DNA from: Rothia sp. HMSC078H08 | Lineage (GTDB): Bacteria > Actinomycetota > Actinomycetes > Actinomycetales > Micrococcaceae | NCBI RefSeq assembly: GCF_001808955.1 | Contig: NZ_KV795245.1 | Coordinates: 1-64,000, forward strand | Direction: 5' to 3' | Length of the DNA: 64,000 nucleotides | Notes under the pieces: generated by a model | What the model saw: only the letters and a program-made list of their open reading frames with translations | What the model was told of the DNA's origin: nothing | Databases searched by the model: none | Position numbers and translations under genes: made by a program | Shown here: piece after piece, positions 1 to 8,690 of the stretch | Numbering within the stretch: the stretch's first letter is position 1 | Layout: every line of letters begins with the position of its first letter

Positions 1-44
1 TTGCGTTCACTGTATGGTTTTTGGATAACAATCCAATAGGCAAT

Positions 45-130
45 AAAAAGAGTCCGCTTGCGCGGGCTCTTTTGCTTTAACAGCTAAAGTTAGAAAGGGG
101 GCAGACCCATGCGGGTCTGCCCCCTTTTTT
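45..130 (+). terminator. Tandem terminator hairpins at the window's left edge
   Basis: Two hairpins follow one another. The first (45-73) pairs AAAGAGTCCGC with GCGGGCTCTTT and ends in TTTT. The second (94-130) has a 15-bp stem, loop ATGC and a run of six T. They presumably end an operon lying left of the window. Confidence 0.8.
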
Positions 131-208
131 GTACCCTCAGACCCTTGTCTATGGCTCTGTCTACAAGGAAGAATGCTCTTCACAGACACACTGGGATAGA
201 GTAGAACC

Positions 209-757
209 ATGCACTACCCCATGTTCTCCCACGCACCAGAGCCAGTCGATCATCAGCACCAACACAACGGTGAAGAACGAACGGTAGCACTCTATGTAGA
301 GAGCACACTGGAGCCTCACGAAGCATGGGCGGCACTGACCGAATACATTCACCTCTGGTGGCCCAGGCAGTTTATGCAGAGCGAGGAAAGCCATATAGAC
401 CTCTCCACTGAGCTACTGCTCGAAGAGACCGCAGACGGTGACATCATTCCTGTAGCTCGCGTTGTTCAGCACGAGAATGAAGACGTCCTCACCATTGCAC
501 CCTACCCGGATACATACCTGGGGCGCCTCATGGGAGTAGCTGAAGAATCGGAAGAAAGCCTGAGCTTTATCCTGGATGCCCTAGCCCCGGAGACTGCAGA
601 AGGACCGCTATCCCTACTCGAAATCAGTAGCGGCACCTACGCAGGTCGTGAGGACGAGGAACTGGGCATTTACGAGGAACAAGAAGAAGCAGCCACGCTA
701 CTCATGAGTGCGTACGCCCGCTTTATTGGAGCTGAACTCCAGAAGGAAGAACTCTAA
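209..757 (+). CDS. SRPBCC-like hypothetical protein (182 aa)
   Basis: A soluble acidic protein of 182 residues without signal peptide or membrane segment. The stretch STLEPHEAWAALTEYIHLWW at about residues 30-50 resembles the opening strand and helix of SRPBCC/AHSA1-like ligand-binding proteins, where an entry such as 'PREKVWEALT...WW' is typical. The rest matches nothing I recognise, and the C-terminal half is rich in Glu. It lies head to tail with the membrane protein starting about 48 bases downstream and probably shares its transcript. No strong ribosome-binding site precedes the ATG. The fold assignment rests on one motif and is tentative; function unknown. Confidence 0.6.
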   Translation: MHYPMFSHAPEPVDHQHQHNGEERTVALYVESTLEPHEAWAALTEYIHLWWPRQFMQSEESHIDLSTELLLEETADGDIIPVARVVQHENEDVLTIAPYPDTYLGRLMGVAEESEESLSFILDALAPETAEGPLSLLEISSGTYAGREDEELGIYEEQEEAATLLMSAYARFIGAELQKEEL

Positions 758-804
758 AAGGTACATAATCAAAGGGCATGCTCGACCCTGTAGAGTGGTA
801 TGTC

Positions 805-2238
805 ATGAGCACACAGGAGCAGAACACCCCGCAGCAGAAGGATGCACGCTCTATCTGGGCACGACTGCGTACCAAAGCGGCTGCGGGAGAGATACAACCT
901 CAGCGCTACAGCAAGACTGATGTGCTGAAGCAGAGCAATATCTGGTTCCGCAAGCAGAGCGTACCCCTCATCATTCCTGCACGTCAGCGTGCTCTCGACG
1001 CCTTCCCTCGCTCCGTACCCTGGATCCTGTGGGCGAGCATCATGCACATCTGCTACATCTTCCTACGCGATATCCTCATTCTCGTAGTTGATGGCGCAAA
1101 GGGTTCCCTCCCGGAATACATCAAAGCCATCATGACCAACACTGCACTCAGCGATGAAGTGCTACCCATGCTCGTGCTCGGTGGTATCTTCCTCGTGATG
1201 CCGATAATCTCCGGTGTGTTCATTACTCTTGCCCACGTGCTGATGGTCCGCACTCCGAAGTGGGTTCAAATCACCACGGGTATTCTTACCGTACTTTTTG
1301 CCGGCATGCTCTTTGTCGCCAGTGTCTTTGAATCCAGCAGCCTCGACGGCCTCGACTTCGTCTACGACGGTTCCCAAGTATTCCCGCTCATCGTTGTGGG
1401 CATCTACCTCGCCATCTTCCTCGGCGTAGACACCATCCTAGGGTGGTCCTTCAAACACGCCATCCACCAGCTCGCCTCCCTGCCGCCCATGATCGCGAAA
1501 GTACTACCCGTACTCATGGTGTCCGTGCTCTTCATCTTCGTGAATGCAGACCTCTGGAAGCTCGCCAACGGGCTCAGCTTCCCGCGCACCTGGGCTGTTC
1601 TGGGGCTCATGGGGCTCCTCGCCGTGTTCGTGGTCGTCACGACCTCCCTAGAGCGCACAGCACGCCTTCTAGGACGCAACAGAGGCGACGACATCGCAAG
1701 GTTTAGCGAGAGCGACTACGAGCATGCCGCAGCCCTCGAAGGTGGAATATGGAACACCGCCCAAGACTGGGTCGAAGAGAAGAAAATCCTCGAACACCGA
1801 CCCCTCAAAACCGCGCCCTGGGGCAACCTCATTATCATCCCCATGATTGGGCAGATTATTCAGGCGACCCTCTTCATGATGCTCGTCTTCGGATTCTTCA
1901 TGGGCTTCTCGTCCATCGCCATTAGCGATACCACCATTGAATCGTGGATGACCGTCAAACCCGAACACCTCAAAATCCTCGGCGTAGACACCAACATCAA
2001 CGCCGTGGTCATCAAGGTGTCCATGATCGTTGCCGTGTTCTCCGGACTCAGCTTTGTCGCAACCACCAGTAGCGACGAAAAATACGCCCGAAGCTTCCTC
2101 AAGCCCATGATTGCGCGAATCAAGCACATCCTGGTTATTCGCGATATCTACCTGGGCCTGCTCACCATGCCCAAGAACGAAGTACTCGTACTCCATGAAG
2201 AAGAGGAAGACACGGAAAAAGAGCCTGAAAAGGCATAA
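805..2238 (+). CDS. Polytopic membrane protein of unknown function (477 aa)
   Basis: The protein has about seven or eight hydrophobic segments, starting after a charged N-terminal region of about 80 residues. It ends in a very acidic cytoplasmic tail (EEEEDTEKEPEKA). A start at 805 (MSTQEQ) is preferred because GAGTGG lies six bases upstream; an in-frame ATG at 778 would add nine residues. A central loop of about 70 residues (around residues 290-355) is hydrophilic. I see no transporter signature or catalytic motif. It follows the SRPBCC-like gene in the same direction and ends just before the convergent lysE-type gene. Function unknown; being a real gene is well supported by length and coding character. 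Confidence 0.75.
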   Translation: MSTQEQNTPQQKDARSIWARLRTKAAAGEIQPQRYSKTDVLKQSNIWFRKQSVPLIIPARQRALDAFPRSVPWILWASIMHICYIFLRDILILVVDGAKGSLPEYIKAIMTNTALSDEVLPMLVLGGIFLVMPIISGVFITLAHVLMVRTPKWVQITTGILTVLFAGMLFVASVFESSSLDGLDFVYDGSQVFPLIVVGIYLAIFLGVDTILGWSFKHAIHQLASLPPMIAKVLPVLMVSVLFIFVNADLWKLANGLSFPRTWAVLGLMGLLAVFVVVTTSLERTARLLGRNRGDDIARFSESDYEHAAALEGGIWNTAQDWVEEKKILEHRPLKTAPWGNLIIIPMIGQIIQATLFMMLVFGFFMGFSSIAISDTTIESWMTVKPEHLKILGVDTNINAVVIKVSMIVAVFSGLSFVATTSSDEKYARSFLKPMIARIKHILVIRDIYLGLLTMPKNEVLVLHEEEEDTEKEPEKA

Positions 2239-2262
2239 AAGAGGTTGGGTAGGGGGTAGAAG

Positions 2263-2895
2263 CTAGTGGGTCGACAGGTTCATCGTCAGCAGATTGAACA
2301 CCAGGTACGCCATGAGAAGCGCCGTCGCCCCATCCAAAACACGCCATGCCGAAGGACGCGCAAAGAGCGGACGAAGCAGACGCGAACCATACCCGAGCAT
2401 CAAAAACCAGATAACACTACCGCAGCAGCACCCCAGGTAGTACCACCAACGGCCAGGATCGCCCTGGGCGTTCGCCAGTGAACCCAAAAGAATAGTCGTA
2501 TCCAACCACGCCAGCGGATTCAAATACGTCACCGCCGCCGTGGTCAGCAGAGCCGCCTTCAACGACTGAGAATCGCCCTCCGCATCATCCACCACGATGG
2601 AATGCGGGGTAAACACGCGCCGCCCAGCCTCAAAACCAAACCACGCCAAAAACGCCGCACCCACATAACGGAACACCTCAATGAACCACGGTGCCGCATC
2701 CAGCAGAGCGCCCAGGCCCACCACGCCCAAGCCAATCATCAGAGCATCCGACAGAATGCAGAAAATAATGATCGGGGTAATATGCCGACCCAAAATACCC
2801 TGACGCAGCACAAAAGTTCCCTGGGCACCAATAGCCGCCACCAAAGAAATCGTGGTGGTAGCGCCCAGAAACAGCAGGGACAGGGAGGTGGGCAT
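2263..2895 (-). CDS. LysE/ArgO-family amino acid exporter
   Basis: A 210-aa inner-membrane exporter of the LysE/ArgO/RhtB superfamily, which expels basic amino acids (lysine, arginine) by proton exchange. About six hydrophobic segments are visible. The N-terminal AAIGAQGTFVLRQGILGRH is the family's hallmark 'GPGPxxxxVLRQG'-type loop in its LysE/ArgO form, and YLNPLAWLDT matches the conserved NP..W.D element. I place the start at 2895 (MPTSLS) because AGAAAG lies about eight bases upstream; the longer reading frame to 2982 adds a non-conserved stretch. It is divergent from a LysR-type gene, the classic lysE-lysG/argO-argP arrangement, in which the regulator senses intracellular lysine or arginine. 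Confidence 0.85.
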   Translation of the reverse strand: MPTSLSLLFLGATTTISLVAAIGAQGTFVLRQGILGRHITPIIIFCILSDALMIGLGVVGLGALLDAAPWFIEVFRYVGAAFLAWFGFEAGRRVFTPHSIVVDDAEGDSQSLKAALLTTAAVTYLNPLAWLDTTILLGSLANAQGDPGRWWYYLGCCCGSVIWFLMLGYGSRLLRPLFARPSAWRVLDGATALLMAYLVFNLLTMNLSTH

Positions 2896-3101
2896 GGTGA
2901 AACTTTCTATGCGGGTCAAATGGGGCACGGGCTTCGCGGATAGTGCGGTCGGTGGCTTCTCTAATATCAGCTTGCCAGGCAAAAGCTCGTGATGCAGGGA
3001 TAAAGCTTGCGTTAGCGGAAGTGTGAAGTGCCAGAGATGAGAATACGGGAAAAAGGACCCTAAATCTATCTAAATATTTTCACACTGCGTAAGATATTCT
3101 T

Positions 3102-4019
3102 ATGACACGTTTCAGTACCGACCAGCTCACCACCTTCGCCACCGTCATCGAATACGGCACCTTTGACGCGGCAGCAGATATCCTGCGAGTGAGCCCCTCC
3201 GCCATCTCCCAGCGCATCAAAGCCATGGAACAGATTGCCGGAAAAGTCCTGGTACGCCGAAGCAACCCCGTCACCCCCACCGACGCCGGACAAAGCGTAC
3301 TGCGCATCGCCCGACAAAGCGAATTCCTGCAGCAAGAAATGGAACGCGAACTCATGGGCGCCGGCGGCTTCCAGAGCGTCTCCGTTGCCGTCAACGCCGA
3401 CTCACTCGCTACCTGGTTCCTCGACGCCGTAGGAATCCTCAGCCGCGAAGACAGCATCTTCTGTGACCTGCGACGAGAAGGCGAATTCCACTCCTCCGCT
3501 ATGCTCCGATCCGGAGAAGTCATGGCAGTCATCACCTCCAAACCCGAAAAAATCCCCGGCTGCTCCGTCGAAACCCTCGGTGTGGCACGCTACTGGTGCG
3601 TTGCCACCCCCGACTTCGTGCAGCGGTACCTGCCCGGCTGGCCCAAGACCATGAGTCGCGAAGAGCTCAATCGTGCCCCCGTCGTCGAATATGACCGTAA
3701 AGACTTTGTGCAGGATGTGGCGCGAGCCCTCATCGAAAAAGAGGTAGGTCTAGAGGCTGAAGAAACCTTCACCCAAAGCCCCACCATCTACATTCCCTCA
3801 TCTCCGGACTATGCGCGAGCCGTCAGCTCCGGTATTGCCTGGGGTCTCATTCCTGAGGCGCAATGCGCCGAAGAGCTCGAAAGCGGGCACCTCGTGAAGC
3901 TCGCCGCAACCCCGGTAGAATTCCCCCTCTACTGGCAGCGCTGGAACATCAACTCGCCCGTTATGGAGACCGTAACCCGCCGCGTCCACGAAGCGGCACG
4001 AGGCGACCTAATCTACTAA
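3102..4019 (+). CDS. lysG: LysR-family regulator, LysG/ArgP type
   Basis: A 305-aa LysR-type transcription factor. The winged helix-turn-helix covers residues 1-65 (LTTFATVIEYGTFDAAADIL, then SPSAISQRIKAMEQ), followed by an effector-binding domain. The sequence resembles LysG/ArgP/IciA proteins, which activate the divergent basic amino acid exporter when lysine or arginine accumulates; here that exporter is the gene at 2263-2895. No Shine-Dalgarno sequence precedes the ATG. A TAAGAT hexamer ends eight bases before it, so the transcript may be leaderless, which is common in actinobacteria. The symbol is inferred from neighbourhood and family; argP is the alternative name. Confidence 0.85.
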   Translation: MTRFSTDQLTTFATVIEYGTFDAAADILRVSPSAISQRIKAMEQIAGKVLVRRSNPVTPTDAGQSVLRIARQSEFLQQEMERELMGAGGFQSVSVAVNADSLATWFLDAVGILSREDSIFCDLRREGEFHSSAMLRSGEVMAVITSKPEKIPGCSVETLGVARYWCVATPDFVQRYLPGWPKTMSREELNRAPVVEYDRKDFVQDVARALIEKEVGLEAEETFTQSPTIYIPSSPDYARAVSSGIAWGLIPEAQCAEELESGHLVKLAATPVEFPLYWQRWNINSPVMETVTRRVHEAARGDLIY

Positions 4020-4082
4020 AGGGTTCATTGATTCAAGATTCTGAAATTAACCAAATTGTTAAAAATATATGTCTGACTAGAC

Positions 4083-4104
4083 TATATTCTTATATAAGAA
4101 TATA
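4083..4104. repeat. Perfect 22-bp AT palindrome after lysG
   Basis: The 22 bases are a perfect self-complementary palindrome built from TATATTCTTAT and its complement. It lies 64 bases after the lysG stop, in an AT-rich gap between convergent genes. The half-site ATATTCTTAT also occurs at 3092-3101, immediately before the lysG start codon. It could be a regulator-binding site or a transcript-end structure; the sequence alone does not decide. Confidence 0.55.
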
Positions 4105-4146
4105 AGAACCGGGTAATAAAACCCTATAACACCCCACCACACATAC

Positions 4147-4183
4147 AGAGGCGGCCGCCCCACACGGGACGGCCGCCTCTCTA
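4147..4183. terminator. Bidirectional terminator between lysG and crgA
   Basis: A stem of AGAGGCGGCCG and its complement around a short CCC/GGG extension lies between two convergent genes. It is GC-rich and could stop transcription from either side; the T-rich tract is weak. Confidence 0.65.
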
Positions 4184-4218
4184 TAAGCTCTAACGCCTAA
4201 GTCATAACGCCTAAAACT

Positions 4219-4533
4219 CTAGCGCCAACGAGTCATCATCAGCATGCTCACCATCATGGCGCCCACACCAACACTCACATTCCACATACCCAAATCAGGA
4301 ATCGGGAACAGGCCCTGCGTAATGTAGAAAACAATAATCCACAGAATGCCCACCGCCAGCAGCGAGAACATAATCACTCGGTACCACAACGGAGTCTGCT
4401 CCTTCAGCTGCGTGCCGCTCTCCATCTCACGAGCAATCTCACGCAGACGCAGCTCGCTTGCATCCTCCACCTCAGACTTAGCAGACTTCTGAGACTTCTT
4501 CTTGGACGATGCCTTAGCCGAGTTGGTCGACAT
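4219..4533 (-). CDS. crgA: Cell division protein CrgA
   Basis: A 104-aa membrane protein with a Lys/Ser-rich N-terminus and two transmembrane helices (about residues 50-73 and 84-100). The pattern TPLWYRVIMFSLLAVGILWI followed by ITQGLFPIPDLGMWN is characteristic of CrgA, where the P-x-P-D-L-G-x-W-N loop separates the helices. In mycobacteria and streptomycetes CrgA sits at the septum, binds FtsZ, FtsQ, FtsI and related proteins, and coordinates septation with wall synthesis. GGAGGAAGT lies immediately upstream of the ATG. Position next to the class E sortase and pabA/trpG is the standard actinobacterial arrangement. Confidence 0.95.
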   Translation of the reverse strand: MSTNSAKASSKKKSQKSAKSEVEDASELRLREIAREMESGTQLKEQTPLWYRVIMFSLLAVGILWIIVFYITQGLFPIPDLGMWNVSVGVGAMMVSMLMMTRWR

Positions 4534-4692
4534 ACTTCCTCCGCTTATTGTTGTATGGGTAACCTAAAAATATATGTTCACACCTATCTTTGCAGACTTA
4601 CGGGATGATTTCACCTTCTCCGTGCGTTGAAAGATAAGGAACGCCACCCGGCGCCCAAGAACATACACAACCCAAAGGACAAAGGAGAACGC

Positions 4693-5442
4693 ATGAGCCA
4701 AGGAACGGCACCCACCGCAGAGCGCCGCCCCCGCACCGTGCTGCACTGGATCATCCAGATTACAGGCGAACTCCTTATCACCGTGGGCCTCCTGCTGTTG
4801 CTCTTCGTCGCATGGCAGCTCTGGTGGACCAACATCGACGCCGACCGCACCCAATCCCAAGCCGTCAGCACCCTCGTCCAGGAATTCGACTCCAACCCCG
4901 CCGAACCCCTCCCCGACTGGGACCCCAACACCCCTCCCGCCGGTCTGAGCGAACCCGGCCACGGTGAAGTCTTCGGCATCGTCTACATCCCCAAGTTCGG
5001 ATCCGACTACCAGCGCCCCGCCACCCAGGGAACCAGCTCCGACGTGCTCGACTCCCTCGGACTCGGCCACTACGAAGGAAGCGCCATGCCCGGACAGGTC
5101 GGCAACTTCTCCCTCGCAGGCCACCGCCAAACCCGCGGTAAAGTCCTCAACGACATCGACCTGCTCACCGAAGGCGACCACATCTACGTGCGTACCAAAG
5201 ACGGCTACTACACCTACACCGTCTACAGCCACGAAATCGTGCAGCCCGACCAGGTAGAAGTCATCGAACCCGTCCCCGGACAGCCCGGCGTAGCACCCAC
5301 TGAGCGCCTCCTGACGCTCACTACCTGCCACCCGCGCTACGGCGACACCGAACGATACATTGTCCACGCCCGCCTCGAATCCTGGCGGCCCGCCGCAGCC
5401 GGAGCGCCCGCAGAAATTGCCGCCTCCGTAGCAGGATCCTAA
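4693..5442 (+). CDS. srtE: Class E sortase
   Basis: A membrane-anchored transpeptidase of 249 aa that joins surface proteins to the peptidoglycan cross-bridge. One transmembrane helix (about residues 20-42, ITGELLITVGLLLLLFVAW) is followed by the sortase beta-barrel. Catalytic residues are visible: His in SLAGHR, Cys in TLTTCHP and a downstream Arg in ERYIVHAR. The TLTTC motif and genomic position place it in class E, whose characterised Streptomyces members recognise LAxTG. The start at 4693 follows AAGGAG by five bases; an upstream ATG at 4627 lacks such a site. A protein ending in LARTG is encoded at 50072-53071 and is a plausible substrate. Confidence 0.93.
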   Translation: MSQGTAPTAERRPRTVLHWIIQITGELLITVGLLLLLFVAWQLWWTNIDADRTQSQAVSTLVQEFDSNPAEPLPDWDPNTPPAGLSEPGHGEVFGIVYIPKFGSDYQRPATQGTSSDVLDSLGLGHYEGSAMPGQVGNFSLAGHRQTRGKVLNDIDLLTEGDHIYVRTKDGYYTYTVYSHEIVQPDQVEVIEPVPGQPGVAPTERLLTLTTCHPRYGDTERYIVHARLESWRPAAAGAPAEIAASVAGS

Positions 5443-5461
5443 ACCAGAGAGGAAAAGCAAG

Positions 5462-5623
5462 ATGTACGCATGGATTTTCCGCCACCTCCCCGGCCCCCTG
5501 TGGGTTCGCATCATCATCGCCATCGTGCTGATACTCGCCGTAGTCTACCTGCTCATGGAATTCGTCTTCCCCCACTTCGCAGAGTACGGCCCCTTCAACC
5601 TGAACGTCACCATCAACCATTAG
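5462..5623 (+). CDS. Small single-pass membrane protein (53 aa)
   Basis: A 53-codon reading frame preceded by GAGAGGAAAAG. It encodes a short amphipathic start (MYAWIFRHLPGPLWVR), one hydrophobic helix (IIIAIVLILAVVYLLMEFVF) and a polar end (NLNVTINH). It fits between the sortase and the amidotransferase with 19 and 15 bases of spacing and no terminator, so it belongs to the same operon. Short membrane proteins occur at this place in related actinobacteria, which supports it being real. Function unknown; a role with the sortase is only a guess from position. Confidence 0.8.
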   Translation: MYAWIFRHLPGPLWVRIIIAIVLILAVVYLLMEFVFPHFAEYGPFNLNVTINH

Positions 5624-5638
5624 CGCTAAGGACGTGCC

Positions 5639-6271
5639 ATGACCCGCATCCTTGTTATCGACAACTACGACAGCTTCGTCTTCACCCTCGTCGGCTACAT
5701 CCAGCAGCTCGGCGCTGAAACCACCGTCATCCGTAACGACGAATACGAGCTCGCCGAAGTCATCAAGCTCGCCGAAGAACACGATGGCGTGCTTGTCTCT
5801 CCCGGCCCCGGTGCCCCCGCAGAGGCAGGCGTCATCATTGACACCATCCGCTGGGCAGCCGAAGCGAAGAAGCCGCTACTGGGTGTCTGCCTCGGCCACC
5901 AGGCCATCGCGGAGGCATTCGGCGGCACCGTCACCCACGCCCCCGAGCTGATGCACGGCAAGACCTCCCGCCTCGTGCACGAGAACGTCTCCGTGTTCAA
6001 GGACGTGCCCTGCCCCTTCACCGCGACCCGCTACCACTCCCTGGCGGTTGTACCCGAAACCATGCCCGAGGTCCTGGAAACCACCTCCACCACCGACAAT
6101 GGCATCATCATGGGCCTGCGCCACCGCGAGGCCCCCATGCACGGCGTGCAGTTCCACCCCGAATCGGTCCTGACCGAAAGCGGATACCTCATGCTTGGCA
6201 ACTGGCTCGAAGAAACCGGCCTGCAGGGAGCCGCAGAGCGCGCTAAGAGCCTCTCGCCCCTCATGGCCTAG
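5639..6271 (+). CDS. pabA: Anthranilate/aminodeoxychorismate synthase glutamine amidotransferase subunit
   Basis: A 210-aa class I glutamine amidotransferase. It hydrolyses glutamine and passes ammonia to a chorismate-using partner (TrpE or PabB) for tryptophan or folate synthesis. The opening ILVIDNYDSFVFTLVGYIQQ, the oxyanion loop SPGPGAP, the nucleophile Cys in GVCLGHQAIAEAFGG and the His-Glu pair in VQFHPESVLTESG are all present. Length is normal for the family. Which partner it serves cannot be told from the window (pabA versus trpG); its place beside sortase and kinase genes rather than in a trp operon is the common actinobacterial pattern. Confidence 0.92.
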   Translation: MTRILVIDNYDSFVFTLVGYIQQLGAETTVIRNDEYELAEVIKLAEEHDGVLVSPGPGAPAEAGVIIDTIRWAAEAKKPLLGVCLGHQAIAEAFGGTVTHAPELMHGKTSRLVHENVSVFKDVPCPFTATRYHSLAVVPETMPEVLETTSTTDNGIIMGLRHREAPMHGVQFHPESVLTESGYLMLGNWLEETGLQGAAERAKSLSPLMA

Positions 6272-6303
6272 TACTTCTAGCCTAAGAAGCCCTCAACGGC
6301 TTA

Positions 6304-6357
6304 TATCGCCTCCAGAAGCCCCGTAGCAGACACGCTACAGGGAAACTGGAGGCGATA
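6304..6357 (+). terminator. Terminator hairpin after pabA
   Basis: A perfect 12-bp stem (TATCGCCTCCAG and its complement) encloses an inner GTAGC/GCTAC hairpin, 33 bases past the pabA stop codon. There is no long T run, so it may act as a 3'-end stabiliser as much as a terminator. Confidence 0.6.
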
Positions 6358-6417
6358 GCTATATCTGGACCCCTAGCTACGAGCAAACCCAGATACACGA
6401 ACAAGCCCAGATACGCG

Positions 6418-6465
6418 AAAAGGGGCGGCACCCCACACCCAACGGTGTGGAGCGCCGCCCCTTTT
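6418..6465 (-). terminator. Terminator of the pknB operon
   Basis: An AAAAGGGGCGGC stem with complementary CTTTT end and an inner CCACACC/GGTGTGG hairpin lies just downstream of pknB. T runs on both strands make it usable from either side. Confidence 0.85.
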
Positions 6466-6483
6466 GCTAACCGCTAGAACCCC

Positions 6484-8643
6484 TTAGCGGGCGTTAGCGT
6501 TTGCATTATTAGCGTTGTTCGCATTGGTATTCGCGTTAGTACCCTGAATCGTACGGGTACCCGCAGTAGCGGACGCAGCCGGTGCCGGAGTAGCCGTAGC
6601 GGTGGAACGCTGCTGGTTCTGGTTACCAGTGGTAGCGTTCTGGTTACCGGTCGCCGCCGCAGGCTGAGTAGCCTGCTGGTTAGCCGCGGTAGAACGCTGC
6701 TGGTTCTGGTTACCAGTAGTAGCGTTCTGGTTACCGGTCGCCGCCGCAGGCTGAGTAGCCGCAGTAGTCGGAGCGGTCGTCTGAGTCGGAGTAGCAGCCA
6801 CACGGATCGTCACAGTGCTGTTCTGAGCCACCAGAGTACCCGCCGCAGAGCTCTGCGAAAGCACAGTGCCCGCAGGACGCTCGTTAGTCTGAACAGTCTC
6901 AATGTTGGTGTTCAGCAGAACATCCTGAGCGGTCAGAGCAGCAATCGCCTGATCCTTGGTCAGACCCACCAGCGAGGGGACCTTTACCTTACCGGAGGAC
7001 AGGACAATGTTCACGGTGCTACCAGCCTCAACGGTCTGAGCGCCCTTATCGTCGGTCGAGCCCTTCTCCGGGGACAGCTCCACAACCATACCGGCAGGAA
7101 CGGAAGCGCTCTCCACAGTGGAGACGCGGCCATCCACCAGACCCAGGTCCTTCAGAGCGTTACGGACATACGCCTCACTCTGACCCTGCAGGTTATCCGG
7201 CAACTTGACCTTCTCCGGACCGCTCGAAACAGTCACAACCACGGTCGAGCCCTTATTAACCGTAGAACCGACACCCGGCTCAACGTTGATAACGTCGCCC
7301 TTCTTGATGTTGTCCGAGTAGCCCTGACGGTACTCCACCACGAAGCCTCGGTTACGCAGCTGGTTATCGGCATCATCGCGGGAAACATTCACCACAGCCG
7401 GAACCTGAACCTGCGGAACCTCATTGAGCTTGTTCTGGTAGTACAGAACCGAGCCGACACTGAAAACCAGCAGAGCCACAATCAGAGTACCCACAAGGAA
7501 ACGAACCCACGCACGCTTACGCGGCGAAGACTCATCGTACTCTGCGTACTCCTCCTCGTCATACAGTTCCTCATCGTCTTCATACTCGAAGAAGCCGTTG
7601 AGGCCGCCGTCTTCCACCGAAGCCTCAGTAATCGAGGTGGTGTACGGGGCGTAATCCTCACCCAGGGAAGCAGTAGTCGCCGAAGGAACAAAAGCAGTAG
7701 TCATCGCTGCATCCTGAACCACGGTCTCTTCACCCGGGCGAACAACCGACGCCAGAGCCTGAGCGAACTCAGCAGCACTCTGATAACGCTCATCCGGGTT
7801 CTTCGCCAGACCCTTCAGAATCACAGCATCCAGACCAGCAGGAACCTCAAGCGGGGTGAACTTGCTCGGAGGCTCAGGGGCATCCGAAAGATGCTTAGCC
7901 GCCAGATCAACATTCGACTCAGCGTCAAACGGAGAACGACCAGCAATCATCTCGTAAATTACGCAAGCAGCAGAGTACAGGTCGCTACGGGCGTCAACTT
8001 CCTTGCCGCTCACTTGCTCAGGGGACATGTAGCGTGCGCTACCCATCACCACATTAGCCTTGGTCAGCGCCTCGCCAGCTTCCTCAATGGCACGGGAAAT
8101 ACCGAAATCCATGACCTTGATCTGGCCCGGCTGACCCTTAGCGATATCCTCGCTGGTACGCTCCAGCACCATAATATTCGCCGGCTTAATATCGCGGTGA
8201 ATGATGCCCATCGAGTGGCTGTACTGCAAAGCACCCAGCAGCTGCTCGGAATAACCCAAAGCATCACGGACCGGCAGATGACCGCCACGGGACAGAATGG
8301 AACGCAGAGTATGACCCTCCACGTACTCCATCACGATATAAGGAATAGCGGTGCCCTCTTCCGAAGAAGCAGACTCCCCACCATCCTGCGAAGGGTTATA
8401 CGAACCGGTGTCATAGACAGCAACAATCGCAGGATTGTTCAGAGACGCCACAGCCTCCGCCTCACGCTTAAAGCGTGCGCGGAACGTATCGTCCTGGGCC
8501 TGCTCCGGGCGCAGAATCTTAAGCGCAACCTTGCGGCCGAGGCGAGTATCCTCAGCAGCATAAACGGTTGCCATCGCACCGGTACCGATTACCTCGAGTA
8601 CCTTGTAACGGTTATCAACCGTGTCGGGAACCGACAGGTCCAT
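6484..8643 (-). CDS. pknB: PASTA Ser/Thr protein kinase PknB
   Basis: A 719-aa transmembrane kinase controlling cell growth and wall synthesis. The N-terminal kinase has the Gly-rich loop IGTGAMATVY, catalytic HRDIKPANI, Mg-binding DFGIS and activation segment GSARYMSPEQ. An acidic juxtamembrane linker precedes one transmembrane helix (about residues 381-403). Three extracellular PASTA repeats (about residues 415-615) would bind muropeptides or lipid II. The tail is Thr/Ala/Gln/Asn-rich and contains a duplicated 29-residue unit. AGGAGA precedes the ATG. It is the last gene of the fhaA-to-pknB operon, 47 bases after pknA. Actinobacterial PknB typically has three or four PASTA repeats. Confidence 0.95.
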   Translation of the reverse strand: MDLSVPDTVDNRYKVLEVIGTGAMATVYAAEDTRLGRKVALKILRPEQAQDDTFRARFKREAEAVASLNNPAIVAVYDTGSYNPSQDGGESASSEEGTAIPYIVMEYVEGHTLRSILSRGGHLPVRDALGYSEQLLGALQYSHSMGIIHRDIKPANIMVLERTSEDIAKGQPGQIKVMDFGISRAIEEAGEALTKANVVMGSARYMSPEQVSGKEVDARSDLYSAACVIYEMIAGRSPFDAESNVDLAAKHLSDAPEPPSKFTPLEVPAGLDAVILKGLAKNPDERYQSAAEFAQALASVVRPGEETVVQDAAMTTAFVPSATTASLGEDYAPYTTSITEASVEDGGLNGFFEYEDDEELYDEEEYAEYDESSPRKRAWVRFLVGTLIVALLVFSVGSVLYYQNKLNEVPQVQVPAVVNVSRDDADNQLRNRGFVVEYRQGYSDNIKKGDVINVEPGVGSTVNKGSTVVVTVSSGPEKVKLPDNLQGQSEAYVRNALKDLGLVDGRVSTVESASVPAGMVVELSPEKGSTDDKGAQTVEAGSTVNIVLSSGKVKVPSLVGLTKDQAIAALTAQDVLLNTNIETVQTNERPAGTVLSQSSAAGTLVAQNSTVTIRVAATPTQTTAPTTAATQPAAATGNQNATTGNQNQQRSTAANQQATQPAAATGNQNATTGNQNQQRSTATATPAPAASATAGTRTIQGTNANTNANNANNANANAR
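6605..6760 (-). repeat. Duplicated 69-bp unit in the pknB tail
   Basis: Bases 6605-6673 and 6692-6760 are almost identical (one difference noticed) at a period of 87 bases. They encode two copies of a segment beginning ATQPAAATGNQNATTGNQNQ. The unit sits in the low-complexity extracellular tail beyond the PASTA domains and probably varies in copy number between strains by slippage or recombination. Confidence 0.85.
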
Positions 8644-8690
8644 AAGTTCTCCTGGATCACTAAGACTAAAACTAAATCAAAATGTAGGGG

